Assembly (NCBI GenBank): GCA_019930625.1
Contig: CP082844.1
Coordinates: 3,596,001 to 3,660,000 of the forward strand
Reading direction: 5' to 3'
DNA: 64,000 nucleotides
From: Nocardia asteroides
Lineage (GTDB): Bacteria; Actinomycetota; Actinomycetes; Mycobacteriales; Mycobacteriaceae
Below are positions 8,981 to 16,429 of the stretch, piece after piece. The first letter of the stretch is position 1. The number at the start of each line of letters is the position of its first letter. Position numbers and translations under genes: made by a program. The notes beneath the pieces were generated by a model that saw only the letters and a list, made by a program, of their open reading frames with translations, was not told where the DNA came from and did not search any database.

Positions 8981-9418
8981 ATGGCACCGCTGGTTGTCCT
9001 CGCCGCCGTCACCGCAATCGCCCGGCTCGTCGGCTGGCTGAGCGGCAACGACTGGCTCGATTCGTGGGCGCACGCGACCGCACTCGGGCTGGCCTCGATG
9101 CTCGTGCTCACCTCGAGCGCGCACTTCCTCCAGCCGCGCCGCGATGCCCTGATCGCCATGGTGCCGCCGCGACTGCCGAACGCGCCCGCATTGGTGACGC
9201 TGACCGGCATCCTGGAACTGGCGGGTGCGGCCGGCGTGCTGATCCCCGCGACCGCTGACGTGGCCGCGGCCTGCCTGATCGCGCTGCTGGTGGCGCTGTT
9301 CCCGGCGAATGTCCGCGCCGCCCGCGCCGGACTGGGCATCAAGACCATGCCCCTGCCCCTGCGGGCACTGGTTCAGGTCCTCTTCATCGGGGCCTGCGTG
9401 GTCGTCATGGTCGGCTGA
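8981..9418 (+). CDS. DoxX-family membrane protein
   Basis: A 145-residue protein with four hydrophobic segments typical of the DoxX/DoxD superfamily, including LGLASMLVLTSSAHFL and LVTLTGILELAGAAGVLIP. It sits in the cytoplasmic membrane. Family members are linked to redox or solute functions, often without a defined reaction. ACAGGAGAT at 8968-8976 supports ATG 8981. A divergent TetR regulator is adjacent, so expression is probably inducible. Confidence 0.75.
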   Translation: MAPLVVLAAVTAIARLVGWLSGNDWLDSWAHATALGLASMLVLTSSAHFLQPRRDALIAMVPPRLPNAPALVTLTGILELAGAAGVLIPATADVAAACLIALLVALFPANVRAARAGLGIKTMPLPLRALVQVLFIGACVVVMVG

Positions 9419-9437
9419 GTACGGCCGAGTACGGCTG

Positions 9438-9481
9438 AAGGCCCGCTCACCCACCGAGAAGATGGTGGATGAGCGGGCCTT
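9438..9481. terminator. Bidirectional terminator hairpin
   Basis: GGCCCGCTCACCCACC (9440-9455) pairs with GGTGGATGAGCGGGCC (9464-9479) across an 8-nt loop with a single internal mismatch, flanked by AAG/CTT. It lies between the convergent DoxX gene and the SDR that ends the PKS operon, so it can serve both strands. There is no long U-run. Confidence 0.7.
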
Positions 9482-9495
9482 CGAGCTGAGGACGC

Positions 9496-10299
9496 TCAGC
9501 CGGAGCGTAGCGCCTTCGCGATGGTGCGCCGCATGAACGGCCGTGCCAGATCCTCGGGCAGGTTCGCCCAGGCCAGGAAGAACCGCGTCAGCGGGTCGAG
9601 TGCGATGTGGTGACGGCCGCGTTCCAAGCCCTGCACGGCGGCCTCGGCGACCCGCTGGGCCGTCATCGGTTCGATCGACCCGGTGATCGCCTTGGTCTCC
9701 ACCGGCTTGCGCTGGTTCTCCATGGCCAGCCCTGGCGTGTCGGTGTCGGCGGGATAGATCACCGTGACGTCCACGCCCTTCGGCTCGACTTCATAGCGCA
9801 GGCACAGCGCCAGCTGCCGGATGGCCGCCTTGGTGGGCCCGTAGGCGGTGTAGCCGGTGATCCCGAGAAACGCCGAAGTCGAGCTGACCAGCAGGATCTT
9901 TCCGCCGCCCCGCTCCACCATGCCAGGCAGCACCCGGCGCACCGCGTGCACCGCGCCGAGATAGTTGGCCGACATCTGCACCTCGAACTCGGCGGCGTCC
10001 ACTTCGAGGAATCGGCCGGGCAGCGCGAGACCGGCGCAGCAGGCGATGACCTCGCACGGCCCGTTGCGCTGCTCCAATTCCGTGATGGCCGAGGCCAGTT
10101 GGTCCGGATGCGTCACGTCTGCGGCGGCCCGGTCCGCGCCCAATCGTTTCGCGGCGTCGCGCAGCGGGAGCTTCCGGCGCGCGATGATCGACACCCGCGC
10201 GCCACGCCGCGCGAAGGCCTCCGCCACCGCGGCGCCGATCCCTTCCGATCCGCCGGTGACGATGACGTGCTTGCCTGCCCAGTCCTCGACCCGTGCCAT
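9496..10299 (-). CDS. SDR, 3-ketodihydrosphingosine reductase-like; last gene of the PKS operon
   Basis: A 267-residue SDR with TGGSEGIG cofactor motif, the catalytic YxxxK in YTAYGPTKAAI and the SSTSAFLG serine segment. Overall layout, including the C-terminal WANLPEDLARPF region, resembles 3-ketosphinganine reductases, which reduce the 3-keto group of the product of serine palmitoyltransferase. It lies 10 bp after the DUF1702 gene in the operon that also encodes an alpha-oxoamine synthase, so I infer that it reduces the alpha-amino ketone made by that enzyme to an amino alcohol. The substrate assignment is inference; the fold is firm. Confidence 0.75.
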   Translation of the reverse strand: MARVEDWAGKHVIVTGGSEGIGAAVAEAFARRGARVSIIARRKLPLRDAAKRLGADRAAADVTHPDQLASAITELEQRNGPCEVIACCAGLALPGRFLEVDAAEFEVQMSANYLGAVHAVRRVLPGMVERGGGKILLVSSTSAFLGITGYTAYGPTKAAIRQLALCLRYEVEPKGVDVTVIYPADTDTPGLAMENQRKPVETKAITGSIEPMTAQRVAEAAVQGLERGRHHIALDPLTRFFLAWANLPEDLARPFMRRTIAKALRSG

Positions 10300-10309
10300 C
10301 GCGCGGTCC

Positions 10310-11272
10310 TCAGGCTCGACTGGCGGTGACGATGTCGGCGATCCGGTCCCGCCACAGCAGGTAGGTGCCGGAGGTGCCGTCGTCGGGCAGGCCGTCGAGC
10401 GAACTCTCGATCAGCGCATCGGTTTTCGCCACGGTGGTGCCGCAGAAGACCCGCGCCGCCGCCTCGCTGTGCTCGTTGACGCTGTTGGTCTGCTGCCGGA
10501 TGCGCGCGACCATGGCCGAACCCAGCGACAGCTGCGGCCGGAATTCACCGGCCATATCCCAGAGCTCCTCCATCGCGGCCGGTTCCACGCCGCCCGCGAA
10601 GGTGACCGCGATGCCGACGCCGCTCCACAGATCGGTGTGGCGCTTCGGGTCGAACTCGTCGATCAGCCGCACGACACCGGCCGGGTTGCCGCCGCCGATG
10701 AACCACAGCGCGCGGCCCATGCCCTGATCGGCGATGCGCTTCAGGTTGTCCCGGTCGCCGAGCCAGCCGGGGTAGCGGGTCTCGACGTGCTTGTCCCGCA
10801 CGTAGCGCTGCATCTGGAAGAACGCTTTGTAGAAGCCGTAGCCGTCGATGGCGAGCCAGCGGAACAGCGGGTGCCGCGGGAACAGCTTCTTCCACCGGAA
10901 CTTCGGGATCTTCGCCATGGCCAGGCCCACTCCCACGTACATGGTCAGGGCGTAGTCGCAGGCCGGCCCGTCGATCAAGTCGGCGGCGCGACGGCCGGGC
11001 GAGAGCGAGTCGATGGCGGTGAGCCCGACCGCGGCGCCCTCGTAGGCGAAGCCGCGGTACTTCGGCGGCACCTGCAGCAGCGCGGCGATCAGCTCCTCGT
11101 TGTCCGAGCTGCGGACCGCGGAGTCGATGCCGCCGACCAGGTGCAAGGTCACCTGCTCGAGTTCCAGCGCGGTGTGCTGGTCGGGCTGCTCGAATCCGCT
11201 GAGCACCATGCGGACACTGGCCGGACTGGGGACGAGCAGGGCCGCGCGCAGCGGACCCAACGGTGAGGGCAT
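10310..11272 (-). CDS. DUF1702 protein, UnbL-type enediyne accessory homologue
   Basis: A 320-residue protein with the DUF1702 signature: YRGFAYEGAAVGLTAID, a DGPACDYALTMYVGVGLAMAK segment, and LAIDGYGFYKAFF. Proteins of this family (UnbL/E3 type) are a hallmark of enediyne gene clusters, where their chemical role is still undefined. No signal peptide or clear membrane helix is seen. Here it lies in an operon with UnbV- and UnbU-like genes but without an enediyne PKS. It begins at ATG 11272, 33 bp after the flavin reductase stop, the largest gap in this operon. Confidence 0.82.
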   Translation of the reverse strand: MPSPLGPLRAALLVPSPASVRMVLSGFEQPDQHTALELEQVTLHLVGGIDSAVRSSDNEELIAALLQVPPKYRGFAYEGAAVGLTAIDSLSPGRRAADLIDGPACDYALTMYVGVGLAMAKIPKFRWKKLFPRHPLFRWLAIDGYGFYKAFFQMQRYVRDKHVETRYPGWLGDRDNLKRIADQGMGRALWFIGGGNPAGVVRLIDEFDPKRHTDLWSGVGIAVTFAGGVEPAAMEELWDMAGEFRPQLSLGSAMVARIRQQTNSVNEHSEAAARVFCGTTVAKTDALIESSLDGLPDDGTSGTYLLWRDRIADIVTASRA

Positions 11273-11305
11273 GGGATCTCCAATCGTCGGGGGAGTATGG
11301 GGTCG

Positions 11306-11800
11306 TCAGAGGAGCAAACGACGGAAGCCGCCGTCGAAGAACGTCAGCGCTCCGGTGGCGGCCGGTTCGGCAGAGCGTTCGGCGTGCACGACCTCACCGA
11401 TCACGATGCTGTGGTCGCCGCTGTCGAAGACCGTGTCGAGCTTGCATTCCAGGCCCGCGGCCGCGTCCGCCAGCATCGGCGCCGCGGTGTGCGGGCCGGG
11501 GAACCACCCGACCCGGTCGAATTGCGCGCTGCCGTCGGGGCGGGTGGAGTCGGCGAAATATCGCGCCACGGCCTCCTGCCGCGCGGAGAGCGCGGAGACG
11601 GCGAACGCGCCCGCCTCGTGGATCGCCCGGTGCAGACGTGCCGTGTGGGCCACGCACACCAGGATCAGCGGGGGATCCAGGGAGACGGACGTGAACGCGT
11701 TGGCGGTCATACCGTGTGGCCGTGGCCACCCGGTGGTGACCACGGTGACACCGGTGGTGAAAGCGCCGAGCCCGCGGCGCAGCTCGGCGCTGTCGGTCAT
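11306..11800 (-). CDS. Flavin reductase-like protein (FMN-binding split barrel)
   Basis: A 164-residue member of the flavin reductase family. It starts ELRRGLGAFTTGVTVVTT and continues PHGMTANAFTSVSLDPPL, the standard flavin-binding region, and ends with a GxxHSIVIGEV segment. It should reduce free FMN or FAD with NAD(P)H and pass it to a monooxygenase or another acceptor. No flavin monooxygenase gene is visible in the operon, so the acceptor may be the RnfD-like membrane protein upstream or an enzyme elsewhere. ATG 11800 overlaps the previous stop as ATGA. Enediyne clusters often carry a comparable flavin reductase. Confidence 0.82.
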   Translation of the reverse strand: MTDSAELRRGLGAFTTGVTVVTTGWPRPHGMTANAFTSVSLDPPLILVCVAHTARLHRAIHEAGAFAVSALSARQEAVARYFADSTRPDGSAQFDRVGWFPGPHTAAPMLADAAAGLECKLDTVFDSGDHSIVIGEVVHAERSAEPAATGALTFFDGGFRRLLL

Positions 11801-12993
11801 GAGCGGGCAGCCTCCGTCACCAGCTCGGCGGGCTCGTCCTCGTCGGGAGCGACGGGACCGGACTGCGCCGGCGCGCTCGGCGCCGCGCCGCGTTGCCGCC
11901 ACCACTCGGCGATGCCGCGTGCCCACCAGTAGACGCCGCGAGCGCCGCAGACGACGACCAGCGCGATGAACAACCCGTAGGAGATGTGCAGCGCGGTGAC
12001 CACGCCGTACATGATGCCGACCGAGGCGCCGAACATGATCTGCTGCTTCTTGCCCGACGGGGTGGTGCCCGGATCGGTGACCATGTAATTGGTGAACAGC
12101 ACGAATGCCAGGCCGGTCATCATGCTCAGGCCGGCCAGGATCGAGATGTTCGGCTCGATGATCCCGCGCACGATGGCCTGGAGTGCGAACGCGCCCACCC
12201 ACGCCATGATCAGCGGCATCTTCAGCGTCAGCTTGGCGTTCAACAGGGTGCCGGTCATCAACAGGCCGAGCACGATGAGCGCGTCCGCCGGGCCGGAGAT
12301 GTACTCGGTGAAGTGGTAGGGCGGCGCGACCGAGATCATCGGGAACACCAGGAAGCACACCACCACGCCGAAGTTCGACGGGTTCATGAAGTGGCGCACC
12401 TTGCCGTTGATCTTGGCGCGCAGCACCCACTTCGTGCCGACAGCGACCACGATGCCGAAGATCACCGGCCACAGCTTGTCGTGGGCGAAGGTCAGGAAGT
12501 TGAACGCCAGACCCGTGATGTGCGCGGGGAGCAGGAACTCGAACAGCCCGCGCGGCCCCCGGCCCAGGAAGGCGGGCGACCGCTTGTACGCCCAGGCCGC
12601 CAGGACTTCCAGCCCGATCTCGGTGGAGTACGCGGTGGCCAGCGCGATGAACGGCCACAGGAACGGTTGCTCGAAGCCGAGCAGCGGGAATCCGATCAGA
12701 TTGAAGATCGTGATCGAGATGGCGAAGTTGCGCAGCGCCAGGTAGCGCGTGTCCTTGGTCGGCGCGGGGGTTTCCACCCACTCCTTGGCGAATTCGGTCC
12801 CCGAACGCTGAACGGCCGAGATGCGTTCGGCGGCCGTCGTTTTGCTCTCCGGGGCAGCGCCGTTGCCTGCCGCGCCGTTGGCGGCCGCGCCGTTGGCAGA
12901 GGCGCTGCCGTTGCCTTCGATCGCCGCGGTTTCGTGCTGCCCGTTCGACGCGGCTGCCGCGTCGCCCGGATCCTTCTTGTCGTTGTCGCTCAT
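11797..12993 (-). CDS. UnbU-type membrane protein, NqrB/RnfD-like
   Basis: A 398-residue integral membrane protein. Residues 1-50 are a low-complexity Ala/Asn/Gly-rich cytoplasmic tail; the rest has about 8-9 transmembrane segments. GKVRHFMNPSNFGVVV and NYMVTDPGTTPSGKKQQ are typical of the RnfD/NqrB superfamily, whose members carry flavin and move electrons through the membrane. The subgroup next to UnbV genes is the UnbU protein of enediyne clusters. It probably transfers electrons for an oxidation or desaturation of the polyketide product (inference). Both ends overlap neighbours as ATGA, so it is translationally coupled to UnbV and to the flavin reductase. Confidence 0.8.
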   Translation of the reverse strand: MSDNDKKDPGDAAAASNGQHETAAIEGNGSASANGAAANGAAGNGAAPESKTTAAERISAVQRSGTEFAKEWVETPAPTKDTRYLALRNFAISITIFNLIGFPLLGFEQPFLWPFIALATAYSTEIGLEVLAAWAYKRSPAFLGRGPRGLFEFLLPAHITGLAFNFLTFAHDKLWPVIFGIVVAVGTKWVLRAKINGKVRHFMNPSNFGVVVCFLVFPMISVAPPYHFTEYISGPADALIVLGLLMTGTLLNAKLTLKMPLIMAWVGAFALQAIVRGIIEPNISILAGLSMMTGLAFVLFTNYMVTDPGTTPSGKKQQIMFGASVGIMYGVVTALHISYGLFIALVVVCGARGVYWWARGIAEWWRQRGAAPSAPAQSGPVAPDEDEPAELVTEAARS

Positions 12994-15002
12994 CGCTGCT
13001 TGACCTCCTGCGCGTTCGAGGCGAGGTTCACGGTGTGCCAGCCCGGCGCGAGCTGGAGGGTTTGTTCGTGCGGGGTGCCGTTGGTCTCCCGCCAGCGCAG
13101 CACGACGTTCAACGGAGCGGCCGGATCGACCTCGCCGAGGCCGATGTGTACCTCGGTGGCGCGCTTGCCGGTGTGCCCGCTACCGCCGTCGAGGTGGCTG
13201 GTGAGCAGGCGACCGTCCGCCGTGCGCACCTCGACCTGGGCGTCCACCGCCGGAACGCCCTGGACCGGAAGGCCGGCCGCCGTCATCGTGGTCGTGGTGC
13301 CCTCCCAGACCGGCTTGAACAGTTTCAGGCCGAGGAACTGGCCGTTGTCCGCCTTGTTGTTGTGGTAGAAGGTCGGATCGCCCCACTGGCGGGCGACGGC
13401 GAAGCTGAGCGCGCCGTTGCCGGAGGTGTCGCCGACGGCTATGCCGCGCGAGGGGATCGGGGTGTCCATGCCGAGCGCGTGGGTGAGGTTGGCGAACTTG
13501 CCGTCGTCACCGCGGCTGAAGAAGCCGACCGGATCGCTGCCCGCCAAGTCGGCGTCCTCGCCGATGATCGGCCAGGACCACGGGTACTTGGTCAGGTCGT
13601 CGTTCATGGTGCCGAGTTCCTGGATCTGCGGCCACCGGTTGACCTCGCCCTTGATCATGCCGGTGGACTGGACCACCTCGTTGCGACCGTCGTTGTCGAA
13701 GTCGTTGATCTTCGCGTCCCAGCCCCAGGTCTCCCAGGCCAATCCGACGTCCGTCGCGCGATTCTCGAACGGCGCGACGCCCTCGGCCAATTGCCGCGCC
13801 GCGTCGGCGGTGTCCTCGGCCGTGTTGTAGAACGCGAAGTGCCCTTCCATCAGAGCGAAGCGCACCGCGATGTTGCTGACGAACAGGTCCGGCATGCCGT
13901 CGCCGTTCATATCGCCGAAGTCGGCCGCCATGCCCTTGTCCGAATCATGGCCCAGCACATACGACTTCGGGTCGGTGAGCCCGCGCTCGCCCTCGGCGAA
14001 TCCGAAGCGGATCCGGCCCGGCGTGGACTCGTTGACGAACAAGCGGTCGCGTCCGAAGTCGTTGGCCACGTACAACTCGGGCAGTTGGTCGCCGTTGAGG
14101 TCGGCCGCGGCCGCCGCCAGCGCCCATCCGGTGTCCATGCCGATCGGGAAGGGGTTGGCCACCTCGCGGTAGTCGGCGGTCGGTTCCTCGCCCGCCTTGG
14201 CGGAGGCCAGGGTGAAGATCCGGTCCTTGCCGCCGTTGCGGGCGTTGGACAGCGAGTCGGTCATCCACAGCGCGAGCTGGCCCTCCTCGGAGAGCACGTC
14301 CATGTCGTTGAAGTACTGGCCCAGGTAGATGTCCGGCTTGCCGTCGCCGTCGAAGTCGGAGACCGAGACCGCCGCGGTGATCCAGCGCTCGCCCTCGTAG
14401 TGCCCGTCGGGGGTGTTCGGCGAAGCGACGATGTCGATCGGGCGGAAGGCCTTGGCGTCCAGGCGGGTGGCGTTGGCGCGCTGCAGGTACAGGATCGGCG
14501 TGCGGCCGTAGTACGACACCAGCGCGTCCATCCGGCCGTCACCGTTGAAGTCGCCGGGAACGCAGCCCGAGGGCACCGTGGACGAATCCGCGGGCAGCGG
14601 CTCGGGGTCGAGCACGAAAGGCTCGTACCGGCTGGTGTTGCTGTCCGGGGTCGGCGTGATGAAGGCCGTGTCCGAGCGGGGATCGACTACGCACAGGTCG
14701 TCCGCCAGCCGGTTGCCGTCGAGGTCGTTCATCGCGATGGCCGCGCCGACCGAGGAGATCCAGGCCGACAGGTGCTTGTACGGTTCGCGCAGCTCACGGA
14801 TCTTGCGGTCGGTCGGCAATCCCTTGGGCAGCGCGATCGGCATCGCGGTGAAGTCGAACTTGCTCGCGATCGGCCCGCCCGCCACGTCGTGCGTCGGCAG
14901 CAGCGCCGAACGCGCGGGAATGAACAGCGAGCCCATCAGCAGCAGGGATACCGCGGGGACCACCGCTTTTCGGAGGACGGATCGGTTGATGGGAATTTTC
15001 AC
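12990..15002 (-). CDS. UnbV-type FG-GAP/VCBS repeat protein with C-terminal ASPIC_UnbV domain
   Basis: A 670-residue exported or membrane-anchored protein. An N-terminal hydrophobic segment (VVPAVSLLLMGSLFIP) follows basic residues. Several FG-GAP/VCBS calcium-binding-type repeats are visible (DLDGNRLADDLCVVD, DFNGDGRMDALVS, DFDGDGKPDIYLG, DLNGDQLPELYVAND, DMNGDGMPDLFVSN, DFDNDGRNEVV), forming a probable beta-propeller. The C-terminal ~110 residues, including GSGHTGKRATEVHIGLG, match the ASPIC_UnbV domain. UnbV proteins are conserved in enediyne clusters with unknown role. The start overlaps the oxoamine synthase stop and the stop overlaps the UnbU start, both as ATGA. Confidence 0.85.
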   Translation of the reverse strand: MKIPINRSVLRKAVVPAVSLLLMGSLFIPARSALLPTHDVAGGPIASKFDFTAMPIALPKGLPTDRKIRELREPYKHLSAWISSVGAAIAMNDLDGNRLADDLCVVDPRSDTAFITPTPDSNTSRYEPFVLDPEPLPADSSTVPSGCVPGDFNGDGRMDALVSYYGRTPILYLQRANATRLDAKAFRPIDIVASPNTPDGHYEGERWITAAVSVSDFDGDGKPDIYLGQYFNDMDVLSEEGQLALWMTDSLSNARNGGKDRIFTLASAKAGEEPTADYREVANPFPIGMDTGWALAAAAADLNGDQLPELYVANDFGRDRLFVNESTPGRIRFGFAEGERGLTDPKSYVLGHDSDKGMAADFGDMNGDGMPDLFVSNIAVRFALMEGHFAFYNTAEDTADAARQLAEGVAPFENRATDVGLAWETWGWDAKINDFDNDGRNEVVQSTGMIKGEVNRWPQIQELGTMNDDLTKYPWSWPIIGEDADLAGSDPVGFFSRGDDGKFANLTHALGMDTPIPSRGIAVGDTSGNGALSFAVARQWGDPTFYHNNKADNGQFLGLKLFKPVWEGTTTTMTAAGLPVQGVPAVDAQVEVRTADGRLLTSHLDGGSGHTGKRATEVHIGLGEVDPAAPLNVVLRWRETNGTPHEQTLQLAPGWHTVNLASNAQEVKQR

Positions 15003-16429
15003 GAGTGCTGCTCCTCATGGGCGAGAGTGAATTGCTGTCCCGCGGTGTCCGCGAGTCCGTCGAGCACCTCGCGCAGCGTGGCCAGCGCTTGGTCCATTTG
15101 CTGCTCGGTGTGCCTGCAGTTGATGAAGAACCGCAACCTGGCCTCCCCGGCCGGGACGACCGGGTGGGTGATGGCGTTCACGCTGAAATCGCGCTGCAGC
15201 ATGGCCAGTGCCGCGAGCACGGCGGGTTCGTCGGCGCCGGTCATGACCGGGATGATCGGCGAATCCGACGACATGCCGATGTCGAAGCCGTATTCCTCGG
15301 CGCGGCGGTGGAAGTACTCGCTGTTGCGCCGCAACTGGGTCACGCGTTCGGGCTCGTCGCGCAGCACCTCGAGTCCGGCCAGTGCCGCGCCGATGGCCGA
15401 CGGGGCGGGGGCGGCGGTGTACATGCTCAATCCACCCGCGACGTACTTGAATCCGTCGACCAGTTCCCGGTTGCCCGCGAGATAACCGCCGACGCTGCCG
15501 AGGGCTTTGGACAGCGTGCCCATCCAGACGTCCACCGCGTCGCCGGGCAGGTCGAACAGCTCACGCACGCCGTGCCCGGTGGCGCCGAGCGTGCCGAACG
15601 AATGCGCCTCGTCGATCATGATCGAGCAGTCGTAGCGCCGGGCCACCTCGATGATCTCGGGCAGCCGGACCACGTCGCCGTCCATGCTGTAGAGGCCCTC
15701 GATGATCACCATGGCCCGGTCGAAGCTGCGGCGCGACATCTTGAGGATGGTCTCGAGCGACTCCGGATCGTTGTGCCGGAAGGAAACCCGCTTGCAGCGC
15801 GACCACTCGGTGCCCGAGACCACGCTGTGGTGGATCAGCGCGTCGCACACCGCGAGATCGCGTTTGCCGAGCAGGAAGCCGACCGCGGCGGCGTTGGTGA
15901 GGTAGCCGCTCGCGGTCACCAGGGCCGCCTCGGTGTCGTAGACGCGGGCGATCTCGGCTTCCAGCTCGCGATAGATCGGCAGCTCGCCCGCCACGATGCG
16001 GACGGCGGCGGCGGAGGTGCCGTACCGATCGATCGCGTCCTTGGCGGCTCGGCGCACCCGCGGGTCGGCGGCCAGGTCCAGATAGCCGAAGCTGCTGAAG
16101 TTGACCACGTCCCGGTCGGCCATCCGCGTCACCGCGCCGCTGATGCCCTCGTGCGGCAGGTAGTACGGGTTGATCAGGCCCACCTGCCGCACCCAGGCGT
16201 CGAATCGCCCGAACCGCTGCCCGGCCTCGAGCACGCCGGGGTGATCACGGAAGGAGGTGTGCGCGGCCCCGCGCGGCGCGGTGCCGCCGTTGGCGGGGGC
16301 CGGGGTGGGGGTGGCGGAGCCGTTCGTAGCTCGTGCGCCGTTGGTCGTCGCCGGGGCGGCGCTGGTCTCACCGCCCGCGTGCCTGGCCAGCAGTGCGCGG
16401 GCCAGCTCCCGGGGGTTGTTGTCGGTCAT
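14999..16429 (-). CDS. PLP-dependent alpha-oxoamine synthase (AONS/serine palmitoyltransferase family)
   Basis: A 476-residue enzyme of the family that joins an amino acid to an acyl thioester with loss of CO2, giving an alpha-amino ketone. The PLP Lys is K308 in TLSKALGSVGG, and D273/H276 lie in IDEAHSFGTLGATGHG. Residues about 20-58 are a flexible Ala/Thr/Asn/Pro-rich segment, absent from plain biotin-pathway AONS; the catalytic core is about 70-460. It starts at ATG 16429, overlapping the PKS stop as ATGA. Because the PKS has no thioesterase, this enzyme is the obvious chain-release catalyst, working directly on the ACP-bound chain. The amino acid (Ser, Ala or Gly) cannot be read from the sequence. 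Biotin synthesis is unlikely in this context. Confidence 0.85.
   Translation of the reverse strand: MTDNNPRELARALLARHAGGETSAAPATTNGARATNGSATPTPAPANGGTAPRGAAHTSFRDHPGVLEAGQRFGRFDAWVRQVGLINPYYLPHEGISGAVTRMADRDVVNFSSFGYLDLAADPRVRRAAKDAIDRYGTSAAAVRIVAGELPIYRELEAEIARVYDTEAALVTASGYLTNAAAVGFLLGKRDLAVCDALIHHSVVSGTEWSRCKRVSFRHNDPESLETILKMSRRSFDRAMVIIEGLYSMDGDVVRLPEIIEVARRYDCSIMIDEAHSFGTLGATGHGVRELFDLPGDAVDVWMGTLSKALGSVGGYLAGNRELVDGFKYVAGGLSMYTAAPAPSAIGAALAGLEVLRDEPERVTQLRRNSEYFHRRAEEYGFDIGMSSDSPIIPVMTGADEPAVLAALAMLQRDFSVNAITHPVVPAGEARLRFFINCRHTEQQMDQALATLREVLDGLADTAGQQFTLAHEEQHS

Noticed and set aside
13035..15485. Plus-strand ORF of 816 codons opposite UnbV
   Set aside because: It is the antisense shadow of the UnbV and oxoamine synthase genes; Arg/Val/Gly-rich with no domain.
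14999..16429. Biotin biosynthesis enzyme (BioF)
   Set aside because: The AONS fold fits, but there are no other biotin genes, it carries an extra N-terminal segment and it is translationally coupled to a PKS.
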